NCBI GenBank assembly: GCA_015709595.1 | Contig: CP054178.1 | Coordinates: forward strand, 1,488,001-1,552,000 | Direction: 5' to 3' | Length of the DNA stretch: 64,000 nucleotides | From: Phycisphaeraceae bacterium | GTDB taxonomy: Bacteria > Planctomycetota > Phycisphaerae > Phycisphaerales > SM1A02 | Shown: positions 16,384-28,355 of the stretch, one piece after another | Position numbering within the stretch: position 1 is the stretch's first letter | How the letters are laid out: every line of letters begins with the position of its first letter | The notes under the pieces: model-generated | What the model was told of the DNA's origin: nothing | The model's input: the letters and a program-made list of their open reading frames with translations, nothing else | Databases searched by the model: none | Translations under genes and position numbers: made by a program

Positions 16384-18251
16384 GCACGCGAACCCTGGCC
16401 CAGGCCGGTCGCTCCGCTCGACGCCTGCAGCGTCAGACGGGGCTGTATCTCTCGCGCGTGAGGTGGCTGGCGCGGGACGTGTGGAGCACGTTCGGTCCGC
16501 GCGTCCTGGGCGTGGCCGCCGTCAATCTGCTGGGCGTGGCGTGCGCCATGGCCAGCATGGGCGGGGCGTTTCTCATCGCCAGGCGGCTGGAGAAGGGTGA
16601 GGCGATCGACCTTCTCGGCCTGCGCATCGAGCACCTGGGCGAGACGGGCACGCTCACCATCATCGCCTCCTTGATCGCCCTGCTGGGCGTGCTGAGCGCG
16701 GCGTTCCTGTACCTGGCCCAGTGGCTGATCGAGCGCATCGCCGCGGCGCACCAGAAGCGCAACGCGGCCCGGCTGTTCCGCGTCGTCACCGACCCGGCGT
16801 ACCGCGGCTGGCCGGCGCTGGTGGAAGGCGACCCCCGCCGCACCATCTCGCGCATGGCCTCCACGGGGCTGAAGATGACCGGGCTGTCAGTCATCGCCCT
16901 GCTGCAGATGATCCTGCCGATCGCGGTGTTTCTCGCCAGCGCGGCCGCGCTGGTGGTGATCGACCCCGTTGTCACGCTCGGGCTTCTGCCGGTGGCGGCG
17001 GTCTACCTGCTGCCGCTGCTGCTCATCAACCGGGGCGTGGTGCGGGTGCAGAAGCGCGTCGCCGAGGCGACCAGCGAGTCGCGCCAGTCGATCGACGCGG
17101 GGCTGCGCCTGGCGATCGACGCCAGCGCCCCCCACGTCATCAAGCAGTCGTGGGCCGAGCACGCCCTCGAAGGGCCGGAGCACGCCAGGGCCGCGCGGCT
17201 GCTCTCGCATCGGCGGTTGTCGGTCCAGCGCATCCAGGCGGCCAACACCGTGGTCTTTGTGCTGGCGATCCTGGGTCTGCTCATCTTCTTCGGCCACGCC
17301 ACGCGGACGGGTGAGCGCACGTGGTCGGAGTTCCTGGTGTACCTGGTGGCGCTGCGGTTCCTCGTGGGCGCGATCCGGCAGGTGACGAGCAAGTTCATCC
17401 GCCTCAGCCGCTTCCACGGCGCGTACCGGGCGTACACCGAGTTCATCGACGACGCCGAATCGCTCCGTTCGATGCTCGCCGCCCAGCCCGCGCCGACAAT
17501 GCCGGAGAAGATCATCATCCGTGCGCCGGACGAGCCGCTCTTCGAGTCGGACCTGCGCCTGCGGCTGGAGCCGGGTCAGGTCGCCTGGCTGCTCTCGCCC
17601 GATCGACCCACGCACGCGGTGATGCAGCGGCTGCTGGCGGCGGCGTCCGATGCGCTGCGCGGGGGAGGCGACCTGGTCACGCCCGCGTTGTGCTACGCCG
17701 GGCTGCCCGCGGTGGACCAGTTGCGAACCCTGCGCGAGAACGCGCTTGGTCCGTCGCCGGACGACGCGGCGGCCCGTGCTCACGAGCAGCGCCTGATCGC
17801 GTGGGGGTTCGGCGAGGAGATCGAGCGGCTCCCCGACGGGCTTGACACCCGGGCCGATCACCCCGCCTCGCGGGCGATCGACCCGGCGTTCCTCTTCGCG
17901 CTGGGCGCCGCCGCCCTGCCCGACGGCGCGCCCGTGCTGGCGCTGGCCGCGAGAGCGGGCGAACTCGGCGCCGACCGGCTCACCCGGGTCATCGACGACC
18001 TGCGCCCGACGTACCTCTTTCTCGCGGGAGACAGTCCCGACGATCCCATGAACGGGGCCTTCGAGCCGCTCGACGATCGCATCGTCGGCGCGGCGGTGGT
18101 GCTGGACGGCGCGGTGGTCGCCTGCGGCGACGGCGCGTGGCTGGCGCGGGCCCGCGGGTCGATCCGGGCGGCGTTCGACGAGCGGCGCGGCGTCGCCGGG
18201 CCGGGCGACGACGAGGCGGAGATCGACGCGATGGACGAGGAGGAAATCTGA
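16380..18251 (+). CDS. ABC-exporter-like membrane protein with degenerate ATPase domain
   Basis: 623 aa. Residues ~40-340 form a type I exporter-like membrane domain (about six hydrophobic segments, e.g. VLGVAAVNLLGVACAMASMG, LLQMILPIAVFLASAAALVV, ANTVVFVLAILGLLIFFG). From ~385 the sequence aligns by position with a nucleotide-binding domain, but the Walker A region reads LEPGQVAWLLSPDRPTHAVM with no GKS/T, the LSGGQ signature is missing, and the Walker B position lacks the hydrophobic-D-E pair. Relics LPDGLDT and VVLDGAVVACGDGAWL remain. It therefore cannot be an ordinary ATP-driven transporter alone; a structural or regulatory half-transporter is possible. Its ATG overlaps the methyltransferase stop by four bases (ATGA). 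Confidence 0.8.
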   Translation: MSTRTLAQAGRSARRLQRQTGLYLSRVRWLARDVWSTFGPRVLGVAAVNLLGVACAMASMGGAFLIARRLEKGEAIDLLGLRIEHLGETGTLTIIASLIALLGVLSAAFLYLAQWLIERIAAAHQKRNAARLFRVVTDPAYRGWPALVEGDPRRTISRMASTGLKMTGLSVIALLQMILPIAVFLASAAALVVIDPVVTLGLLPVAAVYLLPLLLINRGVVRVQKRVAEATSESRQSIDAGLRLAIDASAPHVIKQSWAEHALEGPEHARAARLLSHRRLSVQRIQAANTVVFVLAILGLLIFFGHATRTGERTWSEFLVYLVALRFLVGAIRQVTSKFIRLSRFHGAYRAYTEFIDDAESLRSMLAAQPAPTMPEKIIIRAPDEPLFESDLRLRLEPGQVAWLLSPDRPTHAVMQRLLAAASDALRGGGDLVTPALCYAGLPAVDQLRTLRENALGPSPDDAAARAHEQRLIAWGFGEEIERLPDGLDTRADHPASRAIDPAFLFALGAAALPDGAPVLALAARAGELGADRLTRVIDDLRPTYLFLAGDSPDDPMNGAFEPLDDRIVGAAVVLDGAVVACGDGAWLARARGSIRAAFDERRGVAGPGDDEAEIDAMDEEEI

Positions 18252-18296
18252 CCGATCCACGATGCCGGACGCGTAGAATCCGGCGAGGCGACATCC

Positions 18297-19310
18297 ATGA
18301 CCATCCCCAACATGCTCGCCAAGATCCGTCGGACCCTGGTGGACGCGCGCGACGCCTCGCGCGGCGACGCCGACCCCGGGGTGCATGCCAGGCGGGTGCA
18401 TGAGTGGCGCGGGCTGTCGCTGGACGAGCAGAATCGGCGCAACAGCGAGCGGCTCAATCGGCTGGTGGTCAAGTGGCCTGACCTGCTGGCCAATCCCACG
18501 CCGGTGGGCGAGGCGCGGAAGCGCCCGCTCATCTTCACGCACGTTCCCAAGGCGGGGGGCACCACGCTCGAGTACCTGATCGCCAAGAACTACATTCCCG
18601 CGCGGCTGCTGCACATCAACGCCCCGGCCCTGCACAAGAACCCCAGCGCGCCGTTCAAGAAGGGGCGCTCGCGCGACGTCATCATGGGCCACCACAAGCT
18701 CAACCACGTGGTGTACCAGCTGGTCAATCAGCCCTTCGTGCACCTGACCATCGTGCGCGAGCCGGTCAGCCGCATCGTGTCCTATTACAACTACCTGCAC
18801 ACCACGCCCAATCATCACCTGCACAAGCAGGCCACCACGCTGCCCATCGAGGAGTTCGTGGAGGCGGACAACATGGTCGAGCTGCAGAACGGCCAGACGC
18901 TGCGGCTGGCGGGCGTGCAGGAGCGGCGCATCCTGCGCAACCGCCCCAACGCCCCCAAGTGGCTGCAGCAGGCCAAGGACACGCTCATCAACCGCTTCAC
19001 CTTCTTCGGCGTGATGGAGGAGTACACGCGGTTCCTCCTCCTGTGCCGGCGACTGCTGGGGTGGGAGGACGTGTACTACGAAACCCGCAACGTCTCCACC
19101 AAGTTCGTGCGGATGGAGGATCTGTCGCCAGCGGTCATCGAGCGCATCCGGGGGCGCAACCCGCTGGATGTGAAACTGTGGGAGTTCGCGCGTGGACTGT
19201 TCCACGAGCGCTGCGCCGAGGCGGGCGTCACCGACGCCGACGTGGACCTGTGGAAGCAGAACAACAAGCGGTACCTGGAGCTGATCCACGCGCCGCTGAC
19301 CCGGACCTGA
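18297..19310 (+). CDS. Sulfotransferase family protein, copy 2
   Basis: 337 aa, same family as 13677 and 19316. PAPS loop LIFTHVPKAGGTTLEYLIAK (about residues 78-97), 3'-phosphate segment IVREPVSRIVSYYNYL, then NGQTLRLAGVQERRIL and FTFFGVMEEYTRFLLL. The region DLWKQNNKRYLELI at the C-terminus matches the out-of-frame end of copy 3. The methyltransferase and ABC-like gene lie between copy 1 and copy 2; copy 3 follows after only five bases, so copies 2 and 3 are surely cotranscribed. Confidence 0.9.
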   Translation: MTIPNMLAKIRRTLVDARDASRGDADPGVHARRVHEWRGLSLDEQNRRNSERLNRLVVKWPDLLANPTPVGEARKRPLIFTHVPKAGGTTLEYLIAKNYIPARLLHINAPALHKNPSAPFKKGRSRDVIMGHHKLNHVVYQLVNQPFVHLTIVREPVSRIVSYYNYLHTTPNHHLHKQATTLPIEEFVEADNMVELQNGQTLRLAGVQERRILRNRPNAPKWLQQAKDTLINRFTFFGVMEEYTRFLLLCRRLLGWEDVYYETRNVSTKFVRMEDLSPAVIERIRGRNPLDVKLWEFARGLFHERCAEAGVTDADVDLWKQNNKRYLELIHAPLTRT

Positions 19311-19315
19311 GCCGC

Positions 19316-20316
19316 ATGGTCCGAGGACTCCTCCACGCCGCGACGATCTGGACCTGGCCCCTGCTGCCGGCGTCCGTACGACGGGCGCGCGTGCGGCGGC
19401 GTCTCGATCGCTGGGTCATGCCCTTCGAGACGCTGGCGGCCCGCCCCAGGCCCTTTCCGGGGCGCGTGCTCTTCACGCACATCCCCAAGGCCGGCGGCAC
19501 CACGCTCGAGCACCTGCTGGCGAAGAATCATCCCCCCAACGGCACGGTGCTGATCAACTCGGAGAACCTGTTTCTGCACCCGATGGTGTTCGGCCGCTTC
19601 GGCGGACTGCCGCGCGTGGTGATGGGCCATCACAAGCTCAGCCAGCCGCTCTACATGCTGATCGACCACCGGACGGCGCACGTCACGATCCTGCGCGAGC
19701 CGGTGTCGCGCGTGCTGTCGCACTACGACTACCTGCGCGTCAGCCCCAACCACCGCACGCATCGGACGGTGCGCGAGATGACGGTGGAGCAGTTCGCCGC
19801 CAGCCGCGTGACCCCGGAATTGTGCAACGGTCAGACGCTGCGTCTGGCGGGGATGCTGCCGCGTGTGCTGTCGTCGCGTTTCCGCGCCCCGGCGTCGGCG
19901 CTGGCGTCGGCGAAGGAGAACCTGGAGCGACGGTTCTCCTTCTTCGGGCTGACCGAGCGGTACGGCGAGTTCCTGCTGATGGCGGCGCGGCTGCTGGGAT
20001 GGCGCGACGTGTTCTGCGAGCCGCGCAACGTGTCGAAGCAGCGGACGCAGCGCGACGCGGCGATGGACCGGGCGATCGAGATCATCCGGGAACGGAACGC
20101 ACTGGACATCGAGCTGTACGACTTCGCCCGCGCGCTCTTTCAGCGGCGGCTGGACGCCCTGGGAATCACCCCCCCCCGCAGGACGCCGCCCGCTACGAAC
20201 GACTCAACCGACGGCACGCCGACATGTGCGACCGGGTCGTCCGCTCCGCTCCGGCATCGCGCCCGGTTCACGGGGCTCCGGTCAGCGGCGCTCCATCGGA
20301 TGATTCAGGCGGTTGA
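19316..20316 (+). CDS. Sulfotransferase family protein, copy 3 (frameshift in a C9 tract)
   Basis: The frame starts at ATG 19316. It carries the PAPS loop VLFTHIPKAGGTTLEHLLAK, the 3'-phosphate segment ILREPVSRVLSHYDYL, NGQTLRLAGMLPR and FSFFGLTERYGEFLLM. At a run of nine C (20169-20177) the frame leaves the family: the read frame continues as non-homologous sequence to 20530, antisense to selB. One extra C would instead give QDAARYERLNRRHADMCDRV, resembling the copy 2 C-terminus, and a stop at 20316. The entry is therefore given to 20316. The shift may be a sequencing error or a slippery phase-variable tract. Confidence 0.82.
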
Positions 20317-22308
20317 TCGCTCCCTCAGCGCCTCTTGCGTCGCTCGACGCACGTCGCCCACGCGCTTCGTCACCCCGACCCGGTCAAGGTGCTCCGCCAG
20401 CGGCACGGCGTGCCGGCGGCTGACGCCGATCACCTCGCGCAGTTCGCCCATGGTCATCCCATCGGGCCGGGCGGCGAGCGCCTCGATCACGCGCTGGCGC
20501 AGCGCCCGCTCGTGCATCGCGTGCATGTAGAGCGGCCCGCCGACGTGGACGAGGTCGCCGGTGGAGACGCCCACGTCGAGAATCCGCCTGGCGTCCTTGT
20601 CGCTCAGTCCGGCGGCGCGGGCGACTTCGTTCACCTCGGTCGGAGCCAGGCCCGCCTGCTGGCAGAGCGCGATGGCCTTCGTCAGCGCGACCTGCTGGGC
20701 CGGCGACAGCACCGGCCGCGCCCTGGGCGTCCACACGCCCCGCTCATCTCCCGCCAGAACCCCGTGCGCGACCAGGTGATCGAGCAGCGCGTGGAGCGTG
20801 TCGGCATCCGCCTCGCGCTTGAGATGCTGGATCAGACGGAGGCGAGGAATGAAGGTTTCGAGGGGCGAGGCCTCCTGCATGGTCCTGACCGCGTCCAGCG
20901 CCGCCGTCGTGAGCGCCTGCGCCACATCCGCGTGCAGCCGATAGGCGCCTCCTGATGTCGTCGTGACGGTGACGAGGCGGTCGCCTCGCCGGAGCGCGTC
21001 GATCAGCGTCGCGGCCTCGGCGGGCGATACGTCGGCGTCACGCGCGAGATCGAGATCACTCCAGGACCGCGCTGCGAAGAAGCGGATCGCCGCTTCGGCG
21101 CGGATTCGGGCGTCGGGCGAGCGCAGTTCCGCCAGTCGCGGCAGCAGGGCGCGCGTTTCGCGCCCGCGCCAGCGGCGGCACACCGGCAGCAGCACGTGAC
21201 CGCCTCCCAGCGTGACCAGGGGCGACTCGGCGCGGATGACGAAGGGCTGCCCCCCGGACGCGACCACCGGCTGCGCCAGCACCAGCTGGGCATACCCCTC
21301 GCCGCCGGGCGGCAGGGCGGTTGATCGCGGCTCCGGGGCGCCGCGGGGGGCGCTGGGGGGGGCGCCGGGACTTGGCGACAGCAACCGCACGCGGGCCATC
21401 ACCTCCGCCGTGCCCAGGTGCAGCCGCACGCGGGCGCGATCCTTCAGCGGCCACGGACACTCGGGCAGCAGCGAAAGATGCACCGTGAGCACGCGCGAGG
21501 GCGCCAGCGACCCCGGCGCGGCGAGTTCGTGACCGCGCGTAATGTCCGTGTGATGGACGCCGATCAGGTTGATCGCCGCCCGCTGCCCGCGCGAAACCGA
21601 CTCGACATCCCGTCCGTGCGACTGCAGTCCGCGCACCCGCACCCGCTGGCCGCGCGGCAGCCACTCGACTTCGTCGCCAAGGCGCAGCGTGCCCGCGTAG
21701 ACGGTGCCCGTGACCACCGTGCCCACGCCCTTGCCGGCGAAGGAGCGATCAATCGCCAGGCGGAAGGGTCGATCGGTCCGCGCGGCGTCGAGCGATTCGT
21801 ACGCCTCTCGCAGGGCGTGCTTCAACTCGTCAAGCCCCATGCCGGTCGCCGCGCTGGTGCGCACGAGGCGCGCGTGTTCCAGGAACGAGCCGCGCACCAG
21901 CGAGCGAATCTCCGCCTCGACCAGATCGAGCCACGACGGTTCGGCCAGATCGCACTTGGTGATCGCGATGACGCCGCGATTCACGCCCAGCAGCCGCAGG
22001 ATCGCCAGGTGCTCTCGGGTCTGGGGCATGATGGCGTCGTCCGCCGCGATGACGAGCATGGCCAGGTCGATGCCCGTGGCCCCCGCCAGCATGTTCTTGA
22101 TGAAGCGTTCGTGGCCCGGCACATCGACGATGCCCAGCCGCGCGTCGCCCAGGTCGAGATGGGCGAAGCCGATGTCGATGGTGATGCCGCGCTGCTTCTC
22201 CTCCGGCAGGCGGTCGGTGTCCACGCCGGTCAGGGCGCGCACCAGCGAGGTCTTGCCGTGGTCGATGTGGCCAGCCGTGCCGAGGATGATGGTTCGAGGC
22301 GCGCTCAT
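20305..22308 (-). CDS. selB: Selenocysteine-specific elongation factor SelB
   Basis: 667 aa from the ATG at 22308. Delivers Sec-tRNA to UGA codons marked by a SECIS hairpin. The GTPase domain has [32 protein letters not shown] and TKCD. Then come EF-Tu-like barrels (with a Pro/Gly-rich, low-complexity insertion around [11 protein letters not shown]) and C-terminal winged-helix repeats (from about residue 420) that bind SECIS. The start codon overlaps the stop of the ACMSD-like gene (TGA/ATG sharing four bases). No selC tRNA, selA or selD is visible in this window, so they must lie elsewhere if the system works. Confidence 0.93.
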   Translation of the reverse strand: MSAPRTIILGTAGHIDHGKTSLVRALTGVDTDRLPEEKQRGITIDIGFAHLDLGDARLGIVDVPGHERFIKNMLAGATGIDLAMLVIAADDAIMPQTREHLAILRLLGVNRGVIAITKCDLAEPSWLDLVEAEIRSLVRGSFLEHARLVRTSAATGMGLDELKHALREAYESLDAARTDRPFRLAIDRSFAGKGVGTVVTGTVYAGTLRLGDEVEWLPRGQRVRVRGLQSHGRDVESVSRGQRAAINLIGVHHTDITRGHELAAPGSLAPSRVLTVHLSLLPECPWPLKDRARVRLHLGTAEVMARVRLLSPSPGAPPSAPRGAPEPRSTALPPGGEGYAQLVLAQPVVASGGQPFVIRAESPLVTLGGGHVLLPVCRRWRGRETRALLPRLAELRSPDARIRAEAAIRFFAARSWSDLDLARDADVSPAEAATLIDALRRGDRLVTVTTTSGGAYRLHADVAQALTTAALDAVRTMQEASPLETFIPRLRLIQHLKREADADTLHALLDHLVAHGVLAGDERGVWTPRARPVLSPAQQVALTKAIALCQQAGLAPTEVNEVARAAGLSDKDARRILDVGVSTGDLVHVGGPLYMHAMHERALRQRVIEALAARPDGMTMGELREVIGVSRRHAVPLAEHLDRVGVTKRVGDVRRATQEALRERSTA

Positions 22309-23339
22309 GGCGTGCGGGGAAGGTGTGGGGGGCGGCCCAGGAACGCCCAGCCGTTGTCCCACAGGATGCCGCGCCGGACTGGCTCCGCCAGGTCGGTCAT
22401 CGACTCGACCAGCGCGCCGGGCGTCTCCTCTCCGAGCGGGAAGGGGTAGTCCGACCCCAGGGCCACCCTGTCGTGCCCCATCGTTCCCAGCAGGTAGCGC
22501 AGGGCGTCGGCATCATGCACCAGCGAATCGACCCAGAAGCGCCCGAGGTACTCGCGCGGGCTGCGGTCGTTGTGGACGGCGCAGAGGTCGGGCCGCGCGC
22601 GGAAGCCGTGCTCGATGCGCCCCAGCGTGAAGGCGAACGACCCGCCGCCATGCGCGAAGCAGACGCGCAGCGTGGGCAGCCGCTCGAACACGCCGCCGAA
22701 GATCATGGAGCAGATGGCCCGCGAGGTTTCCGCGGGCATGCCCACCAGCCAGGGCAGCCAGTAGTCGGGCATCTCCTGCCGCCCCATCATCTCCCACGGG
22801 TGGATGAAGATGCACGCGCCCAGCGCCGCCGCCGCCTCGAACACAGGGAACAGCTGAGGTGCGTTCAGGTTCCAGTCGTTGACGTGGCTTCCGATCTGCA
22901 CGCCCGGCATGTGGAGTTCACGAACGCAACGCTCCAGTTCGCGCACCGCCAGATCGGGGGCCTGCATGGGAATCGTGCCCAGGCCGACGAAGCGGCCGGG
23001 AAAATCGCGGCAGACCGAGGCGACGTGATCGTTGAGCAGCCGCGAAAGGTCCAGCGCGTGCTCCGGCTTCGCCCAGTACGAGAACATCACCGGCACGGTG
23101 GAGAGCGCCTGCACGCGCACGCCGCTGGCGTCGCACTCGCGCGCCCGGCGGGCGGGATCCCAGCAGTTCGACTCGACCTCGCGGAAGAATCGATCGTCGA
23201 TCATCATCCTCGCGCGGCAGGGGGCGCAGTGGTCCAGCCGCACCCAGCCGCCCACGCCGTACCGCTCGCGCAGGTCGGGCCAGCGCTCGGGCAGGATGTG
23301 TGTGTGCAGGTCGAGTTTGGGCGGCGATTCGGCGGGCAT
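22305..23339 (-). CDS. Amidohydrolase, aminocarboxymuconate-semialdehyde decarboxylase type
   Basis: 344 aa from the ATG at 23339 ([20 protein letters not shown]); an ATG at 23369 is possible. ACMSD removes CO2 from 2-amino-3-carboxymuconate semialdehyde, steering tryptophan breakdown away from quinolinate and NAD. Metal ligands fit the family: DLHTH near the N-terminus, IFIHPWEM in the middle, FAHGGGSF, and the catalytic Asp in [16 protein letters not shown]-like [19 protein letters not shown] is also typical. It is divergent from kynureninase (70-bp gap), supporting a tryptophan role. The gene is translationally coupled to selB, with which no functional link is obvious. Confidence 0.88.
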   Translation of the reverse strand: MPAESPPKLDLHTHILPERWPDLRERYGVGGWVRLDHCAPCRARMMIDDRFFREVESNCWDPARRARECDASGVRVQALSTVPVMFSYWAKPEHALDLSRLLNDHVASVCRDFPGRFVGLGTIPMQAPDLAVRELERCVRELHMPGVQIGSHVNDWNLNAPQLFPVFEAAAALGACIFIHPWEMMGRQEMPDYWLPWLVGMPAETSRAICSMIFGGVFERLPTLRVCFAHGGGSFAFTLGRIEHGFRARPDLCAVHNDRSPREYLGRFWVDSLVHDADALRYLLGTMGHDRVALGSDYPFPLGEETPGALVESMTDLAEPVRRGILWDNGWAFLGRPPHLPRTP

Positions 23340-23409
23340 GGCGTGTGGGCGATGGTACACAAGCGGCATGATTCCATCGAAGTCGGCGCATCCCCGATAT
23401 CGTGTCGCC

Positions 23410-24726
23410 ATGACACCGGCCCCTTCGCCCCCCGCGCCCCCGGCATCCCCGGCGCCCGCGTTCGACGACGCCTCGGAGGACTTCGCGCGACATCGTGACG
23501 CCGCCGACCCGCTGGCGACGTTCCGCGAGCGGTTCCTGATTCCGCGACGCCCGGACGGGTCGGATGTCATCTACCTGTGCGGCAACTCGCTGGGTCTTCA
23601 GCCGAAGCATGCGCGCACGCTGGTGATGGAGGAACTGGACGACTGGGCGTCGCTGGCGGTGGAGGCCCACTTTGAGGGGCGCCGCCCCTGGTACCCGTAT
23701 CACGAGGTGGTGCGCGGCGGGCTGGCCCGGCTGGTCGGGGCGCGCGAGCACGAAGTCGTGGCGATGAACTCGCTCACCGTCAACCTGCACCTGATGATGG
23801 TGTCGTTCTACCGGCCCACGCGGCAGCGATTCCGCGTGCTCATGGAGTCGCCCGCGTTTCCGTCCGACACCTACGCCGTGTGCTCGCACGTGGCTTGCCG
23901 CGGATTCGACCCGCGCGACGCGGTCATCGAAGTCTCGCCGCGCCCAGGCGAGCACCTGATCCGCGAGGACGACATCGAGCAGGTGCTGCGCGAGCGGGGC
24001 GACTCCATCGCCTTGGTGCTGCTGGGCGGCGTGAACTTTCTGTCCGGGCAGGTGCTGGACATGCCGCGGCTGACGCGGGCCGCCCACCACGCGGGAGCGA
24101 TGATCGGCTTCGATCTGGCCCACGCCGTGGGCAACGTGCCGCTGGCCCTGCACGAGTGGGACGTCGATTTCGCCTGCTGGTGCTCGTACAAGTACCTCAA
24201 CAGCGGTCCCGGCGCGGTGGCGGGGTGCTTCATCCACGAGCGTCACGCGCGCGATGTCACCCTGCCCCGCTACGGCGGCTGGTGGGGCAACGACCCCGCC
24301 ACGCGCTTCCGCATGCACCTGGAGCACGAGTTCCGCCCCGTGCCCACGGCGGACGGCTGGCAACTGAGCAACCCGCCGATTCTGGCGCTGGCGCCGGTCA
24401 AGGCGTCGCTCGATCTGTTTGATGAGGCGGGCATGGCGGCGCTGCGAGTCAAGAGCGACGGGCTGACGCCCTACCTGCGCTGGCTCATCGAGCGCGAGCG
24501 GCCGGAGTGGTTCGAGGTCATCACGCCGCGGGAGACGGTCGCTCGCGGGTGCCAGTTGTCGATCCTGGTGCACGACCGGCCGCGCGAGCGGTTCAAGGCG
24601 CTGACGAGCGCGGGCGTGGTGTGCGATTTCCGCGAGCCGAACGTGATCCGCGTCGCTCCCGCGCCGCTGTACAACACGTTTCTCGATGCGTGGCGTTTCG
24701 CGCGGGCGCTGACTGAGTTGCGGTGA
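23410..24726 (+). CDS. kynU: Kynureninase (PLP-dependent)
   Basis: 438 aa. Cleaves kynurenine or 3-hydroxykynurenine to (hydroxy)anthranilate and alanine. IYLCGNSLGLQPK and EVVAMNSLTVNLHLMM form the substrate and PLP phosphate regions, IGFDLAHAVGNVPLALHEW carries the PLP-N1 Asp, and the Schiff-base Lys is in CWCSYKYLNSGPGAVAG. YGGWWGNDP and the C-terminal VICDFREPNVIRVAPAPLYN equivalent (VVCDFREPNVIRVAPAPLYN) are typical. The first ~20 residues are a Pro/Ala-rich leader. The start is the ATG at 23410. It shares a divergent promoter region with the ACMSD-like gene. Confidence 0.96.
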   Translation: MTPAPSPPAPPASPAPAFDDASEDFARHRDAADPLATFRERFLIPRRPDGSDVIYLCGNSLGLQPKHARTLVMEELDDWASLAVEAHFEGRRPWYPYHEVVRGGLARLVGAREHEVVAMNSLTVNLHLMMVSFYRPTRQRFRVLMESPAFPSDTYAVCSHVACRGFDPRDAVIEVSPRPGEHLIREDDIEQVLRERGDSIALVLLGGVNFLSGQVLDMPRLTRAAHHAGAMIGFDLAHAVGNVPLALHEWDVDFACWCSYKYLNSGPGAVAGCFIHERHARDVTLPRYGGWWGNDPATRFRMHLEHEFRPVPTADGWQLSNPPILALAPVKASLDLFDEAGMAALRVKSDGLTPYLRWLIERERPEWFEVITPRETVARGCQLSILVHDRPRERFKALTSAGVVCDFREPNVIRVAPAPLYNTFLDAWRFARALTELR

Positions 24727-24729
24727 CGT

Positions 24730-27516
<2,787 letters not shown>

Positions 27517-27676
27517 GGCGTGATTGATCCCGAAATGCACAGCCCATCAGCCAACCGGCTGGTTCGCAGGGATTGGCAAGGTGGTTTCCCGAATTCGCGT
27601 TGCACGACCGGCAAAGCGTATCCAGCCGGATGTCCAATGTGCGGTGGCCTGTGGATGCCAGCGGGCGGCGCCTCGA

Positions 27677-28243
27677 TCAGTTGCCCGAGACAGGCACTCG
27701 AACCGTGGCTTTGATGCGCTGCAGGCGCGTCCTCAGGGTCATAGCGGAGAGGCCCAGGTGGACCGCGATCTCCCGGTGCGAGTATCCACGCGCCCAGAGC
27801 CGCAGCAACGCCTGCTGCTCCGTCTCGAGCGTTTGGAGAAGGTGCGCCAGCAGCCGCTCCAGTTCATCCGAGTTCGGGGACCGATGCGGTTCCAACCCGC
27901 TCATTCGAGGAATCACCCCCAGGCCTTGAGCGTGTCGGATCCGCGCCTGTTGCCGGCGCTCCCGTCGCATCGCACTGGCGACGATGTGGGTCGCGGCCTG
28001 CTGGGTGTACTTCGTCAGCGTGGATTCGTCCGGCACGCCCCCTCCGAAACGACCGACGACCCAGGCGCGGTCGATCCGTCTTCGCAGCGAAGCCATCACA
28101 TCATCCAGGTCGTAGAGGTGCTGGACCGACCGTACGCGGGACCGGAACCGACGGCGGATCAGGGGTTCCAGCCGATCAATCAGCCGCTGGACCGCTTCGC
28201 GGGCGGCGGCGGCGTCGGGATGATCCGGGCGAAACAAGTGCAA
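27677..28243 (-). CDS. ECF-type RNA polymerase sigma factor
   Basis: About 188 aa. The C-terminal sigma-4 helix-turn-helix is clear: LLRLWARGYSHREIAVHLGL then SAMTLRTRLQRIKATV. The N-terminal part has DLDDVMASLRRRI and a WVVG/STLTKYTQQAATHIV segment at region 2 position. No ATG fits: the frame opens with TTG at 28243 or 28237, and the GGAG upstream is better spaced for 28237. It is 160 bases upstream of the kinase gene and divergent from the glycine-rich gene at 28356, so the 113-bp gap probably carries both promoters. Likely targets include the kinase operon and possibly the glycine-rich cassette; that is inference. Confidence 0.85.
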   Translation of the reverse strand: MHLFRPDHPDAAAAREAVQRLIDRLEPLIRRRFRSRVRSVQHLYDLDDVMASLRRRIDRAWVVGRFGGGVPDESTLTKYTQQAATHIVASAMRRERRQQARIRHAQGLGVIPRMSGLEPHRSPNSDELERLLAHLLQTLETEQQALLRLWARGYSHREIAVHLGLSAMTLRTRLQRIKATVRVPVSGN

Positions 28244-28355
28244 TCTCCGATCTTGGATGACGCAACAACGTGGTGGGCGGCGTTATTCCTCTGCGGGGAG
28301 GATTCTCCCAGCGTCCGATACGAACATCTGAAACGGATGGTTCCCAAGCCAGCGG

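Noticed and set aside
16887-19289. 800-codon open frame on the minus strand
   Set aside because: It lies entirely opposite the ABC-like and sulfotransferase genes; long antisense frames are expected at this GC content and the product is low-complexity with no motifs.
20317-20530. Sulfotransferase reading on to 20530
   Set aside because: The tail is non-homologous, antisense to selB, and produced by the shift at the C9 tract.
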